Assembly: GCA_000961585.1 (NCBI GenBank)
Contig: LADN01000023.1
Span: 62,001 to 126,000 of the forward strand
DNA: 64,000 nt
Source: Peptococcaceae bacterium BRH_c4a
GTDB lineage: Bacteria > Bacillota > Desulfotomaculia > Desulfotomaculales > Desulfocucumaceae
Direction of reading: 5' to 3'
Both the position numbers and the translations under genes were made by a program. How positions within the stretch are numbered: the first letter of the stretch is position 1; every line of letters begins with the position of its first letter. Below the pieces are notes generated by a model. That model was given only the letters and a program-made list of their open reading frames with translations. It did not search any database and was not told where the DNA came from. This document shows positions 50,718 through 61,312 of this stretch, piece by piece.

Positions 50718-53144
50718 ATGAAGCGCAGCATAAACAAAGCTGCCGTGCTGGGAGCAGGGGTTATGGGTGCAACCATTGCCGGACACCTGGCCAACGTGGG
50801 TATCCCCACCTACCTTCTGGACATCGTGCCGCCTACATTGAATGCCGATGAAGAGAAAGCGGGATTAACCCTGGAAAGCCCTAATGTGCGCAACAGGTTT
50901 GCAGTGAACGGGATTACAAATCTACTGAAGGCAAAACCGGCCCCCCTCTACATACCGGAAAACGCTAAACTACTTACCCCCGGGAATTTCGAAGATAATA
51001 TGAACGTGCTTTCAGAATGCGATCTCATTTTAGAAGTGGTTCTGGAAAGGTTAGATGTCAAGCAGAGCCTTTTTGAAAAGGTGGAGAAAAACTGGAAGCC
51101 GGGATCGATAGTAGCCTCCAACACCTCCGGCCTTTCTATAAACAAAATGGCCGAAGGTCGTTCAGCTGATTTTAAACAAAACTTTATCGGAATGCACTTC
51201 TTTAACCCCCCCAGATATATGCGCCTGCTGGAAATCATCCCGGGCAACGACACCAATCAGGAAGTTACCGGCTTTATGGTGGATTTCTGTGAAAGGACAC
51301 TGGGTAAGGGCGTAGTTATCTGCAAGGACACCCCCAACTTTGTGGCCAACCGTATAGGCGTTTTCGGAATGTGCTCCACAATAAAAGCCATGCTTGAATT
51401 CGGTCTGGGCATAGACGAGGTTGACGAGTTAACCGGTCGGGTCATGGGCCACCCCAAGAGCGCCTCATTCCGCACCCTGGACATGGTGGGCCTGGACGTT
51501 ATGCTCCATGTGGCCAGGAATGTCTATGACATTCCTGGCGACCCCCGGGAAAAGGCCATCTTCGAGCCCGTTGAATTCCTCCAGAAAATGCTGGCGAACA
51601 AGTGGCTGGGAGACAAGACCGGCCAGGGATTCTATAATAAGGTAAAAACAGCCAAAGGTAAGGAATTACTGGTTCTGGACTACAACACCATGGAGTACCG
51701 CCCCAAGGTAAAGGCAAATTTCAGCTCCCTTTCAAACGCCAAGGCCGCCAAAAAGCCCGCCAAGCAGATTAAGGAACTGGTTACCGGAAGCGATAAGGGA
51801 TCCCTGTTTTCCTGGAAAGTTACCAAGCAGCAGCTCCTGTACGCTGCCAGCCTGCTGGGAATCATTGCCGATGACATACAGTCCATCGACCAGGCTATGA
51901 AGTGGGGCTTTAACTGGGATTTCGGACCCTTCGAAATCTGGGATATGCTGGGTGTGGACTGGATGGTTGAGCGCCTGAAGAATGAAGGCGACACCATACC
52001 CAAGGTTGTTGAAGACCTTTTGGCCAGTGGCAAAACCAGTTTCTACGAAGAGAAAGACGGAATTCGTTACATCTTTGATCAAAACACCAAGGTCAGATCC
52101 GCCGGGAAATTTGGCGAGAACGTCATCTATCTTGATCCCCTCAAAAAGCAAAATAAGGTTATCAAGTCAAATGACGGCGCCAGCCTTATTGACATCGGCG
52201 ATGGCGTTGTCTGCCTGGAATTCCACAGCAAGTCAAATTCCATCGGCGGAGACATCGGGCAAATGATGGATTACTCTGTGAAAGAGATAGAAAAGAATTA
52301 CGAGGGCATGGTAATTGCCAACTACGGCAAGCACTTCTCGGTGGGCGCCAACATAATGCTGGTGATGATGTATGCCGAGGCCCAGGAGTGGGTCGAACTG
52401 GACATGATGATAAGGGACTTCCAGAACACCAACATGATCATGAAATTATGCAAAAAGCCCGTAGTGGCGGCTCCCCACGGCATGGCCCTGGGCGGAGGCT
52501 GCGAAATAGTAATGCACTGCAACAAGGTGGCTGCCTGTGCCGAATCCTATATAGGACTGGTGGAAGTGGGCCTAGGACTTGTCCCCGGCGGCGGCGGCGT
52601 CAAGGAAATGGCCTTCAGGGCAGCCGAGACAGAGCCCCCGGCGCCCACCAGTATTAAGACCGGAGGCACCAATTCCACTCAACCCATGATTAACCGCGCC
52701 TTTGAAAACATATCCATGGCAAAGGTGACCACCAGCGGCCCCGAGGCAGTTTCCATGGGATTTATAAGAGCAACCGACACCATCATTGTGACTAACCGTG
52801 ACCACCTTATAGGTGAGGCTAAAAAACTGGTCCTGAAGACGGCGCCGAATTTCCGGCCCACCCTTCCCAAAACCATGACAGCCCTGGGAGCACCAGGCGA
52901 AGCAGCCATCCGCGTGGGCATCGAAACCATGCTATGGGGTAACTTCATCAGCAAGCACGACGCTCTGGTTGCCGGTAAGGTTGCGCACATACTGACCGGG
53001 GGCGGGGTAACACCGGGCACAACTCTGACCGAGCAAAATCTGCTGGACCTGGAGCGTGAAGCCTTCCTTAGCCTGCTGGGTGAGAAAAAGACCGTCGACC
53101 GGATACGTCACATGCTGACCACCAATAAACCTCTCAGGAACTAG
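50718..53144 (+). CDS. fadN: 3-hydroxyacyl-CoA dehydrogenase / enoyl-CoA hydratase
   Basis: 808 residues in the FadN order. The N-terminal NAD-binding dehydrogenase (VLGAGVMGATIAGHLANVG) carries the HFFNPPRYMRLLEIIPG catalytic region, and the C-terminal crotonase domain has APHGMALGGGCEIVMHC and GLVEVGLGLVPGGGG. It performs hydration of enoyl-CoA and oxidation of 3-hydroxyacyl-CoA in beta-oxidation. First gene of fadN-fadA-fadE; a GGAGGAAA site precedes the ATG. Confidence 0.95.
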   Translation: MKRSINKAAVLGAGVMGATIAGHLANVGIPTYLLDIVPPTLNADEEKAGLTLESPNVRNRFAVNGITNLLKAKPAPLYIPENAKLLTPGNFEDNMNVLSECDLILEVVLERLDVKQSLFEKVEKNWKPGSIVASNTSGLSINKMAEGRSADFKQNFIGMHFFNPPRYMRLLEIIPGNDTNQEVTGFMVDFCERTLGKGVVICKDTPNFVANRIGVFGMCSTIKAMLEFGLGIDEVDELTGRVMGHPKSASFRTLDMVGLDVMLHVARNVYDIPGDPREKAIFEPVEFLQKMLANKWLGDKTGQGFYNKVKTAKGKELLVLDYNTMEYRPKVKANFSSLSNAKAAKKPAKQIKELVTGSDKGSLFSWKVTKQQLLYAASLLGIIADDIQSIDQAMKWGFNWDFGPFEIWDMLGVDWMVERLKNEGDTIPKVVEDLLASGKTSFYEEKDGIRYIFDQNTKVRSAGKFGENVIYLDPLKKQNKVIKSNDGASLIDIGDGVVCLEFHSKSNSIGGDIGQMMDYSVKEIEKNYEGMVIANYGKHFSVGANIMLVMMYAEAQEWVELDMMIRDFQNTNMIMKLCKKPVVAAPHGMALGGGCEIVMHCNKVAACAESYIGLVEVGLGLVPGGGGVKEMAFRAAETEPPAPTSIKTGGTNSTQPMINRAFENISMAKVTTSGPEAVSMGFIRATDTIIVTNRDHLIGEAKKLVLKTAPNFRPTLPKTMTALGAPGEAAIRVGIETMLWGNFISKHDALVAGKVAHILTGGGVTPGTTLTEQNLLDLEREAFLSLLGEKKTVDRIRHMLTTNKPLRN

Positions 53145-53222
53145 GTAATAGGCAAATAGACTTTCAAACGGCCGCTTAACAATATAAGGTAATCCACTAC
53201 GAACTAGGGGGTTTTAAGAAAA

Positions 53223-54401
53223 ATGCAAGAAGCCGTAATTGTCAGTGCGGTGCGTACCGCAGTGGGTAAGGCTCCCCGGGGCAAACTGAAAAATACCCGG
53301 CCGGAGTACATGGCGGCCACCGTTTTAAAAGAAGCCCTTGCCCGGATACCTGGCCTGGACCCGGCGGAAATAGACGATGTTTTGTTCGGATGCTCATTCC
53401 CTGAAGGTGAACAGGGAATGAACGTGGGACGGATGATCAACCTCCTGGCCGGGCTGCCTCACAGCGTATCAGGCGCCACCATAAACCGTTTCTGCTCCTC
53501 CGGAATTGAGTCCATCGCAGTGGGAGCAACCCGTATAATGGCAGGATATGTAGACGTATTCGTGGCCGGCGGTGTTGAGAGCATGAGCATGGTCCCCATG
53601 GGCGGCAACAAGCTGGCCCCGGATCCGGAGCTTTTGAGGATTTGCCCCGAAGCATACATGGGAATGGGACTGACCGCTGAAAACGTTGCAGAAAAATATA
53701 ATATTACCAGAGATGAGCAGGACTCCTTTGCCGAGGCCAGCCACCTGAAAGCCCTTAATGCAATAAAAGAAGGCAGATTCAAGGAAGAAATAGTGCCTCT
53801 CACCGTTACTGAAAAGCAATGGGTGGGCGACAGGATTAAAGAAAAGAGTTTTGTGTTTGACACCGATGAGGGTCCCCGCCCCGGAACCACCGTGCAAACC
53901 CTGGCCAAGCTAAAGCCGGTTTTCCGGGCCGGAGGCAGCGTCACAGCCGGAAACTCTTCCCAGACCAGTGACGGGGCGGCCTGTGTAGTACTAATGAGCC
54001 GTAAAAAAGCCGAGTCCCTGGGAATAAAGCCGCTGGGCATTTTCCGCGGTTATGCCGTGGGAGGATGCGCCCCCGAGCTGATGGGGATCGGTCCCATAGT
54101 GGCTATTCCCAAGGCCCTGAAGGTGGCCGGAATATCAAAAGACCGGGTGGACTTATTCGAGCTGAACGAAGCCTTTGCCTCCCAGGCCCTGGCCTCGATA
54201 AAAACACTGGAACTGGATATCAACAAGGTAAACCGTAACGGCGGAGCCATTGCCCTGGGTCATCCCCTGGGATGCACCGGATCCAAGCTGACCGCCACCC
54301 TGCTGCATGAAATGAAGCGCCGGAAGGCCCGCTACGGTGTGGTAAGCATGTGCATCGGCGGAGGAATGGGGGCCGCAAGCGTTTATGAAATGATAGACTA
54401 G
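53223..54401 (+). CDS. fadA: Acetyl-CoA acyltransferase (thiolase)
   Basis: 392 residues. The nucleophilic cysteine region [16 protein letters not shown], the His motif [17 protein letters not shown] and the second cysteine motif CIGGGMGAA are intact. It cleaves 3-ketoacyl-CoA with CoA. It lies 78 bp after fadN and 73 bp before fadE in the same operon. The short heptad-like repeat (AAGCTGTA units, 54403-54425) after its stop is a minor curiosity. Confidence 0.96.
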   Translation: MQEAVIVSAVRTAVGKAPRGKLKNTRPEYMAATVLKEALARIPGLDPAEIDDVLFGCSFPEGEQGMNVGRMINLLAGLPHSVSGATINRFCSSGIESIAVGATRIMAGYVDVFVAGGVESMSMVPMGGNKLAPDPELLRICPEAYMGMGLTAENVAEKYNITRDEQDSFAEASHLKALNAIKEGRFKEEIVPLTVTEKQWVGDRIKEKSFVFDTDEGPRPGTTVQTLAKLKPVFRAGGSVTAGNSSQTSDGAACVVLMSRKKAESLGIKPLGIFRGYAVGGCAPELMGIGPIVAIPKALKVAGISKDRVDLFELNEAFASQALASIKTLELDINKVNRNGGAIALGHPLGCTGSKLTATLLHEMKRRKARYGVVSMCIGGGMGAASVYEMID

Positions 54402-54474
54402 CTATAAGCTGTATGCTGTAAGCTGCTATTACCTGAATGTTTATTAATTTTAATTTCGAAAGGAGATATTTCAA

Positions 54475-56229
54475 ATGCTTCAAAAAGGCGGAATGTTTTT
54501 GTTTGAAAGCGTTAGCCCTGCGGATGTATTCACTCCGGAGGATTTTTCCGATGAGCACAAGATGATTGCCAGCACCTGCGAGGATTTTATCGCCAAAGAA
54601 GTTCTCCCCATTATAGATGAGCTTGATGCACAAAAAGATGGTTTGATGAAGAGCCTGCTGCTGAAGGCCGGCGATCTGGGGCTTCTTTCGACAGATATCG
54701 ACGAGGCATACGGCGGGTCCGAAATGGGCAAACTGGCCTCCATCATTATTACTGAAAATGTATGCGCGGGCGGTTCATTTGCAACCGGAATGCTGGCCCA
54801 TACCGGTATAGGCTCACTGCCCATAGTTATGTTCGGTAATGAGGAACAGAAGAACAAGTACCTTCCCAAACTGGCCACCGGCGAGTTTATCGCGGCCTAC
54901 GCCCTGACCGAGCCCGGCGCGGGATCCGATGCCATGAATGCAAAAACAAAGGCTGTACTGTCTGAAGATGGCAAGCACTACATCCTTAACGGTGAGAAAA
55001 TATTCATCACCAACGCCGGTTTTGCCGATGTGTTCGTAACCTACGCCAAAATTGACGGAGAAAAATTTACCGCTTTCATAGTGGATAAAGGCACGCCCGG
55101 ATTCAGCACCGGCGCTGAGGAAAAGAAAATGGGGATCAAGGGATCTTCCACCCGCAGCCTGGTATTCGAAGACGCCATGGTCCCGGCGGAAAATGTGCTG
55201 GGTGAAATAGGCAAGGGCCATGTCATCGCCTTTAACATTCTGAACATCGGACGTTTCAAACTGGGCGCCGGCACCACCGGATCGGCCAAGAAAGCTATTC
55301 GGCAGGCTGTAAAATACGCCAACCAGCGCATACAGTTCAAGAGCCCCATTTCCAAGTTCGGCATGATTCAGACTAAACTGGCCAAAATGAATGCCGCTTC
55401 CTACGCCTCGGAGTCAGCTCAGTACCGTCTGGCCGGTCTTATCGAGGATGCCCTGGCAGACAAAAAATCCGGTCCGGAAATTGGCAGCGCCATCGGGGAG
55501 TACGCCATCGAGTGCTCCATCAGCAAGATTGTTGGTTCTGAAGTACTGAGCTACGTGGTGGACGAAACCGTCCAAATCCACGGCGGCTACGGTTATGTTT
55601 CGGAATATCCTGCCGAGCGCTTCTACCGTGACTCCCGCATCAACCGCATTTTTGAGGGAACCAACGAAGTTAACCGCCTGATCATTCCTGCCACCCTGAT
55701 GCGCAAAGCCATGAAAGGCGAGATTCCATTCATGCAGGCAGCCATGGAACTCCAGAAAGAAATAATGAATCTGGGTGCAACCCTTCCGCCCGAAGATGGC
55801 AAGCCCCTTTACACCGAGCGCTGCATGCTGGCCCTGGCCAAAAAACTGTTCATCATGATTTCCGGTTCAGCAGCCCAGAAATATATGCAAAAGCTGGCTG
55901 GCGAGCAGGAACTGATCCAGATAATGGCCGATATAGCCATAGAGATTTATATGGTGGAATCCTGCATACTGCGCACCCTGAAGGCCTGGGAAAAAGATGC
56001 CGCCTCGGCAGAGCTGAAAATAGACCTGACCATGGCCTACATCTATGATAAATGGCCCGCCCTGGAACTCCTGGGCAAAGAAGCTCTGTGCTACATGGAG
56101 TCCGGCGATATGCTGGCCACCCAGATTGCCATTGTAAAGCGCATGACCAGATATACACCGGTGGACATGATCAAACTGCGCAGGCAGATTGCCGCCCGGA
56201 TAATCGACAAGGAAGATTACGTATGCTAA
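54475..56229 (+). CDS. fadE: Acyl-CoA dehydrogenase
   Basis: 584 residues, the long type of Bacillus FadE with a C-terminal extension of about 190 residues beyond the core fold. The FAD contact motif AYALTEPGAGSDAMN, GSSTRSLVFED and the region QIHGGYGYVSEYPAERFYRD ... FEGTNEVNR with the catalytic Glu are present. It oxidises acyl-CoA to enoyl-CoA, with electrons normally passed to ETF. The start follows AAGGAGAT. Third gene of the operon. Confidence 0.95.
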   Translation: MLQKGGMFLFESVSPADVFTPEDFSDEHKMIASTCEDFIAKEVLPIIDELDAQKDGLMKSLLLKAGDLGLLSTDIDEAYGGSEMGKLASIIITENVCAGGSFATGMLAHTGIGSLPIVMFGNEEQKNKYLPKLATGEFIAAYALTEPGAGSDAMNAKTKAVLSEDGKHYILNGEKIFITNAGFADVFVTYAKIDGEKFTAFIVDKGTPGFSTGAEEKKMGIKGSSTRSLVFEDAMVPAENVLGEIGKGHVIAFNILNIGRFKLGAGTTGSAKKAIRQAVKYANQRIQFKSPISKFGMIQTKLAKMNAASYASESAQYRLAGLIEDALADKKSGPEIGSAIGEYAIECSISKIVGSEVLSYVVDETVQIHGGYGYVSEYPAERFYRDSRINRIFEGTNEVNRLIIPATLMRKAMKGEIPFMQAAMELQKEIMNLGATLPPEDGKPLYTERCMLALAKKLFIMISGSAAQKYMQKLAGEQELIQIMADIAIEIYMVESCILRTLKAWEKDAASAELKIDLTMAYIYDKWPALELLGKEALCYMESGDMLATQIAIVKRMTRYTPVDMIKLRRQIAARIIDKEDYVC

Positions 56230-56321
56230 TGTCCCTGATGCATCCGGAATACCCGGTGTTTAATGATGAATACATTTATTTGCCATGGTAAATACTAACC
56301 TCCGTCAAGGAGGTGAGACCA

Positions 56322-56474
56322 ATGCCGCAAACCATTAAATGTACGGTGACCGAATGCCAGTATAACGCCGATATTATGTGCGACGCCCCAATGATTCAGG
56401 TTAACCACAATGGCTCCGACAGATCGGGAAGCTCGGATGAAACCAAATGCGATACCTTCAGACCTAAAAGATAG
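56322..56474 (+). CDS. DUF1540 small cysteine-rich protein
   Basis: 50 residues (MPQTIKCTVTECQYNADIMC, ending DETKCDTFRPKR) with the four cysteines of DUF1540 (CxxxxC...C...C). A strong AAGGAGGTGA site precedes the ATG. It follows the fad operon and may be transcribed with it. Probably a metal-binding protein; function unknown. Confidence 0.85.
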   Translation: MPQTIKCTVTECQYNADIMCDAPMIQVNHNGSDRSGSSDETKCDTFRPKR

Positions 56475-56477
56475 CAG

Positions 56478-56512
56478 ATTGTAGGGACTGACCCCGGGGC
56501 AGTCCCTACAAT
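56478..56512. terminator. Bidirectional terminator-like hairpin between convergent genes
   Basis: ATTGTAGGGACTG and CAGTCCCTACAAT pair perfectly over 13 bp, 4 bp after the DUF1540 stop. A T-rich stretch follows at 56520-56535. Confidence 0.6.
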
Positions 56513-56545
56513 CATAATTCAGCCGTTATTTTTTTGCTTTTGTGA

Positions 56546-57937
56546 TTACCTTCCCGGCAGCTTTTCGAACACCTGTGGAAACAGTACTCCACCCGCCATT
56601 ATCATGGCACTCAGCGGAAGACCTATATAAAGCGGATGAAGCATGCCCGGAAACGATAAGGCCCAGGCAACCGTAAGCGCCGGGGGAACCGTTACCGCCC
56701 AAAAACCTGCCCGATAGGATATTTTGCCCGGAAGGAACACTGCTCCCAAAAGGGGAAGAAATACCGTAACTCCCCTCAATGCATTGGACAGATAGGTCCA
56801 GTCCAATATCAGGTCTCCCAGCATGAAATAGCCGAAGGCGCAGGATAGTACCACTGCCACAAAAACGGCCCGCCTTGCTGCCATCAGTTGACTTTTATCC
56901 CCGGCCCCGGGTTTGAGCTGGAGGAATATATCCCTGCTGAACAGTGTGGCAATGCCAAGGGCCAGTGCACTGGACGTAAGCAGCAGCGAAACCAAAAGGG
57001 TTGCCACCCCGACTCCTCCAAGCCAGGACGGTAGATGAAGCAGCAAAAAAAGTGGGAGGGCGGCCACGGGATCAATGTCCGGATAGGCAGATCTCATGTA
57101 CATTCCCACCACCACCCCGGCAGCCCCAAAACAGGGAAAGGATGCGGCGGCCAAAAGGGAACCCCATCGGGCAGACTTTAAGCTTTTCCCTGCAAAAACC
57201 GGCTGTATAAAGGACTGGGTGGAGATAAAACCAACCACCACCGATACCCCGCCTGCCAGTTCTGTCAATATCCCCCGGGGAAACATACTAAACCAGGGAA
57301 AACCGTCAAATTGCCGGCCTATTCCATGTATTCCGCCCAGCATAATCCAACCGGCCACACCGGCTATAAATAACGTCAGCGTTAGCAGGAACAGCTTCAG
57401 CATACCTACCAGGGCTGCCCCCATGTGCCCTCCACCAATAACCAGCACCGCTGAAAAGACGGCAAACATTATCAGCCCTCCCATCGGTGTGACCTTAAAT
57501 ATGGAAGTTGTAAGGGGAACTGAGGCCAGCATCTGTACGGTCATTTGTATAAACATTCCCAAGGAAATAAAAACAGCCACCCAGGGTGCCACCCCGGCGC
57601 CATAATAACCGGATAAAAACTGGGATATGGTATCAACCCCTTTTTCTTTCAAGGGTTTGGCCAGAAAAAAAAACAGCAGCAGGCAGGCCGCCCCGGCCCC
57701 CAGGGTGAACCATATTCCGCTTATTCCGTACCGGTAGGCCATCTGTGCCGTGCCAATGGTCACAGTTCCCCCGGCAAAGGCCCCCACTATCCCCGCCAGC
57801 ACCATCATGGTCCCCAGTTTCCTGCCCCCTATGATAAAATCCCCTGATGATTTTACCAGCCTGGTAGAATATAACCCCACCGTCCCGATAACCAAAAGTG
57901 TTATGCCAATACTGGTATAGTGAATGTAGTCAAGCAA
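56546..57937 (-). CDS. Sodium:solute symporter (SSS family)
   Basis: 463 residues with about thirteen hydrophobic segments. SSS features include DFIIGGRKLGTMMVLAGIVGAFAGGTVTIGTAQMAYRYG and GGVSVVVGFISTQSFIQPVFAGKSLKSA near the sodium-site helices. The substrate is not predictable from sequence; short-chain or sulfonated carboxylates are plausible from context. Divergent from the DASS gene at 58025. Confidence 0.88.
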   Translation of the reverse strand: MLDYIHYTSIGITLLVIGTVGLYSTRLVKSSGDFIIGGRKLGTMMVLAGIVGAFAGGTVTIGTAQMAYRYGISGIWFTLGAGAACLLLFFFLAKPLKEKGVDTISQFLSGYYGAGVAPWVAVFISLGMFIQMTVQMLASVPLTTSIFKVTPMGGLIMFAVFSAVLVIGGGHMGAALVGMLKLFLLTLTLFIAGVAGWIMLGGIHGIGRQFDGFPWFSMFPRGILTELAGGVSVVVGFISTQSFIQPVFAGKSLKSARWGSLLAAASFPCFGAAGVVVGMYMRSAYPDIDPVAALPLFLLLHLPSWLGGVGVATLLVSLLLTSSALALGIATLFSRDIFLQLKPGAGDKSQLMAARRAVFVAVVLSCAFGYFMLGDLILDWTYLSNALRGVTVFLPLLGAVFLPGKISYRAGFWAVTVPPALTVAWALSFPGMLHPLYIGLPLSAMIMAGGVLFPQVFEKLPGR

Positions 57938-58024
57938 TCATCTCACCGGCTTTCAAAGTATGACATTAACTGGTTGCCATTTATCTCCATTTTTGATATC
58001 ATTTGCTTCTGGAGGGCGATGCAT

Positions 58025-59515
58025 ATGTTTTTTCTGACCGTCAGAATACCTACTGTCTTTATTAGGTTACTGGATAAAAAACTGATGGGTATTTTTCTGG
58101 CGGCATTGGTGTTCTTTGTCCTGTCGTCCCTTAAATTTCCCGGGAGCTTAAGCCCTATGGGCGCAAAGCTAATTACCGTGCTGGTAACCATGCTGATCAT
58201 CTGGATAACCGAATCAGTGGACTACTCAACCAGCGCCTTTTTTTTACTGGGAATATTCACAGTGTCTCTGGCGGGCTGCCCTGACCCGGTTAAAGGCGGC
58301 GAGCCCATGGGAACCCGAGAGGCGCTGTTCATGTCTCTAAGCGGCTTCAGTTCCGAAGCCTGGATAATGGTTACTTCAGCTCTGATCCTGGCCTCGGTGG
58401 TAAAGGACAGCGGGTTGGGCCAGCGGGCTGCCTATTATATTCTGCTGATGGCGGAAACTCCTGGAAAAATACTGCTGGGAAATCTTTTTATGTCCTATGT
58501 ATTCAGCATATTCATACCGGCCCAGGCCGCCAACGCAGCCCTGATGTGCGCCATTTCTTTCAGTATATTGGAAATCTACCATATAGAACGGGATGATAAT
58601 TTTGCCAAGGCCCTGATGCTGATGGCGGCCTTTGGAACGGGTATTGCCGGAATTGGCATACAGACATCGGGGGCGCCTACCATTCAAACGGCAAACTACT
58701 TATCAGAGGCCGGCTATCAGATTAGCTGGCTGTCATGGTCCTTATACGCAATGCCTTTTTCCATCACTGCCGGCCTGATCCTCTACGTATTGATCAGATT
58801 GAGGTTTCCTGTACGGGCGCTGCCATCTGAAGCCGTGTCAATCAGGCATAAATTATTGGAGATGGGCCCTCTGTCGGCAAAGGAACTGAAGCTGGCAGCC
58901 ATAATGTCGGCCACCACCCTTCTATGGGCTACGGAACAAAGGCTTCACAATATAGACAGCAGCACCGTTTCAGTTCTGGCTGTAATGGCAATTTTCCTAC
59001 CCTTTATTAACATTACCACATGGGACAGGCTGGTCAAGACCATCAACTGGGGAACCCTTTTCCTGTTCGGAGCCGCTATTTCCCTGGGGCAGTGGCTCCT
59101 AAAAAGCGGGGCGGCTTCCTGGGTGGCGCAGAATACCATCAGCCTTTTGAACCTGGAACAACTGGGCTTAATCCCCATAGTCACAATATCTGTGGCCTTT
59201 TTTTCTATAATGTCACTGGCATTTTCGGCCAGAGCGGCGGCAGTGGCCGCACTGGTCCCGGCCGCCATAGGATTTGCCCAAAGCTTCACCCAATCCCACG
59301 GCGTCACGGTATGGGGCTATACACTTATACTTTATTTCGCCATCCAGTACTCCGTCTTGTTACCGGTCAATACCCCAATGTCAATGGTGGCCTATTCCAC
59401 CAACACCTTCTCAGCCAGGGAAATGCTTGGTATAGGAGCCCCCCTGGCAATTATTCTGATGCTGATCACCCTTCTTTTTGTAAAGACATACTGGCACTGG
59501 CTGGGACTGGTGTAG
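58025..59515 (+). CDS. DASS/SLC13-family anion transporter
   Basis: 496 residues from the ATG at 58025; this start has GGAGG 9 nt upstream, whereas the ORF opens at 57920 inside the divergent symporter. It has about twelve transmembrane segments, with SLC13-type ALILASVVKDSGLGQRAAYYIL, LFGAAISLGQWLLKSGAASW and SVLLPVNTPMSMVAYSTNTFS. A di-anion importer; located next to suyAB and a second symporter, so sulfolactate or a dicarboxylate are candidates. Confidence 0.85.
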   Translation: MFFLTVRIPTVFIRLLDKKLMGIFLAALVFFVLSSLKFPGSLSPMGAKLITVLVTMLIIWITESVDYSTSAFFLLGIFTVSLAGCPDPVKGGEPMGTREALFMSLSGFSSEAWIMVTSALILASVVKDSGLGQRAAYYILLMAETPGKILLGNLFMSYVFSIFIPAQAANAALMCAISFSILEIYHIERDDNFAKALMLMAAFGTGIAGIGIQTSGAPTIQTANYLSEAGYQISWLSWSLYAMPFSITAGLILYVLIRLRFPVRALPSEAVSIRHKLLEMGPLSAKELKLAAIMSATTLLWATEQRLHNIDSSTVSVLAVMAIFLPFINITTWDRLVKTINWGTLFLFGAAISLGQWLLKSGAASWVAQNTISLLNLEQLGLIPIVTISVAFFSIMSLAFSARAAAVAALVPAAIGFAQSFTQSHGVTVWGYTLILYFAIQYSVLLPVNTPMSMVAYSTNTFSAREMLGIGAPLAIILMLITLLFVKTYWHWLGLV

Positions 59516-59582
59516 ACTGATGGATTCTGGTCTGCGGTCTTACCCACTATGGTACCATATATTTCTGTGGATAAGAAAGACT

Positions 59583-59618
59583 AAAAAAAAGGCTGCGGCG
59601 GAAACCCGTCAACAGCCT
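59583..59618 (-). terminator. Rho-independent terminator of the suyAB operon
   Basis: On the minus strand AGGCTG ... CAGCCT is followed by eight T residues. The loop contains a partial inner stem. Located about 42 bp after the suyB stop. Confidence 0.85.
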
Positions 59619-59659
59619 GGGGAAAGTTCATCTATCTTTTGCCGGATATAGCTTTATTA

Positions 59660-60876
59660 TCAAGCGCTGCGATAGAGCTTGGTCAGAACAAATTCTCTAT
59701 GTCCCAGAGCTTCGTTGGCAGTATACCGTCCGTTGCAGGTACGCAACAGCATTTCCAGCAGAGCGTCTCCAGCCTGGTCCAGGTTCATTTCACGGCGAAG
59801 AATTCCGCTTACGTCAACGTCGATATGCTCAGTCATGGTGGCAACTGTCAGCGGGTTGGCGGAAAGCTTGATAACCGGAATAATGCAGTTACCGATAATG
59901 TTGCCCTGCCCGGTGGGGAAGAAGTGCGCCACAGCGCCGGAAGCCGCCCACAGTGTTACCGCCTCGGCAGCCGCCGATGATGTATCCATATACCAGAGTC
60001 CCTTGCCGGTAGGAGCTTCAGCAGGGTTCAGAACTCCAACGTATTTGCACTTTCCAATTTTCTGGAGGTTACCCAAGGCCTTTTCTTCAATGGTTGTCAG
60101 ACCGCCGGTGATGTTTCCCTTGGTGGGCTGGGATCCGGAAAGGTCCACACCCTGGCTGATGATAAACTCATTGTAATCGTTCCACATTTTATAAAAAGCT
60201 TCTCCCACTTCGGGAGTAGCGCCATGGGCCTTAACGATGTCTTCACCGCCGGTAATCTCGGAAGTCTCACCAAAACTGCAGGTGGCGCCGGCAGCTACCA
60301 GTTTTTCAACGGCATTACCCACTGTGGGGTTGGAAGCCAGTCCGGATGTGGTGTCGGACTCGCCGCATTTGACCGATACATATAGTTCGTCCACGGTGCA
60401 GGGTACTTTTTGCAGCTCGGTGGACATTTGACCGATACATAAAGTTCGTCCACGCTGCAAGGTACTTTTTGCAGTTCGGTGGCCCACTGAATATACTCTT
60501 TGGCCTTGCGGGAAGCCTTTTCAATGGTTTTGAGATCCCCATTACGCTCAATGGGGAAACCTGTTACAGGCTTGCCGGTCTTGGCGATGCCTTCCACGAT
60601 AACGTTTGTCCACTCGGGCTCAATGCCGATAACCACGACAGCTGCTACGTTGGGGTTGCTGCCGATGCCGATGATGGTCCGGAAGAACAGATCAAGGTCT
60701 TCACCAAACTGAAGACGACCATAGGCGTGAGGCAGGGCAATGGTCCCCTTGATATTGTTTGCCACAGCTTCGCAGGCTGCGTTGGAAAGGTCATCCAGAG
60801 GAAGTATGGCCACGTGATTGCGGATACCCACTTTACCGTTTTCACGACGGTATCCCATAAAAGTCGGAAATGTCAT
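59660..60876 (-). pseudogene. suyB: (2R)-sulfolactate sulfo-lyase beta subunit, frame broken by a 59-bp tandem duplication
   Basis: The two halves match SuyB along the whole length: [20 protein letters not shown] and [16 protein letters not shown] at the start, [20 protein letters not shown] in the middle and [16 protein letters not shown] at the end. The reading frame is lost at 60366-60482, where the segment encoding [18 protein letters not shown] is present twice with a 59-bp period. Removing one copy restores an uninterrupted frame of normal length. SuyAB splits 3-sulfolactate to pyruvate and sulfite. The start is the ATG at 60876 with GAGGTGG upstream. The defect could be real or an assembly artefact. 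Confidence 0.85.
60366..60482 (-). repeat. 59-bp tandem duplication within suyB
   Basis: Copies 60366-60423 and 60425-60482 are 58 bp each with one extra base between. They differ at four positions, three of them synonymous in the gene frame, as two divergent alleles would. Confidence 0.9.
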
Positions 60877-60878
60877 TT

Positions 60879-61157
60879 TTACCACCTCGCAGTCTTTAGA
60901 TTATGAATGTGAACATGCTCACCCACGGTTATGTCCTGAACAGTTTTACCTATATTTACACTGTACTTAACAATTGTCTCGCCGGCTTTTACAGGCGCCA
61001 TGGCGATTTTGTGACCCAGGGGAATATTGCTGACGGCGGTAACGGTAACAGTGGAATCATCCTCCATTACCCAGCCCTCCACTACTTCCCCGGCCTTGAT
61101 ATCGGTGACAGCCACTCCTACAGAGTCATTTTTGTCATGCATTATGAATCTGGTCAA
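60879..61157 (-). CDS. suyA: (2R)-sulfolactate sulfo-lyase alpha subunit
   Basis: 92 residues of the SAF-domain type found in SuyA and UxaA N-terminal parts: [38 protein letters not shown] and [27 protein letters not shown]. Together with SuyB it forms the lyase that cleaves sulfolactate in the cytosol. The stop lies next to the suyB start, so the genes are translationally coupled. A strong promoter lies upstream at 61313-61341. Confidence 0.9.
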   Translation of the reverse strand: MTRFIMHDKNDSVGVAVTDIKAGEVVEGWVMEDDSTVTVTAVSNIPLGHKIAMAPVKAGETIVKYSVNIGKTVQDITVGEHVHIHNLKTARW

Positions 61158-61312
61158 AATAGGTCCCCCTCTCTAAATAATTAATTAGTAAAACAATCAA
61201 CCAACGTTTCTAAAATGAATCTGGACTATCACCCCCACAAACACAACAATGTACATGGCTTTCAATTAAAATATGGTAGGAGGTCTGTGGTACTACCAAT
61301 TAAGATATTACC

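Noticed and set aside
57920-58024. Longer N-terminus for the DASS transporter
   Set aside because: It overlaps the divergent symporter and has no ribosome binding site; the ATG at 58025 is well placed.
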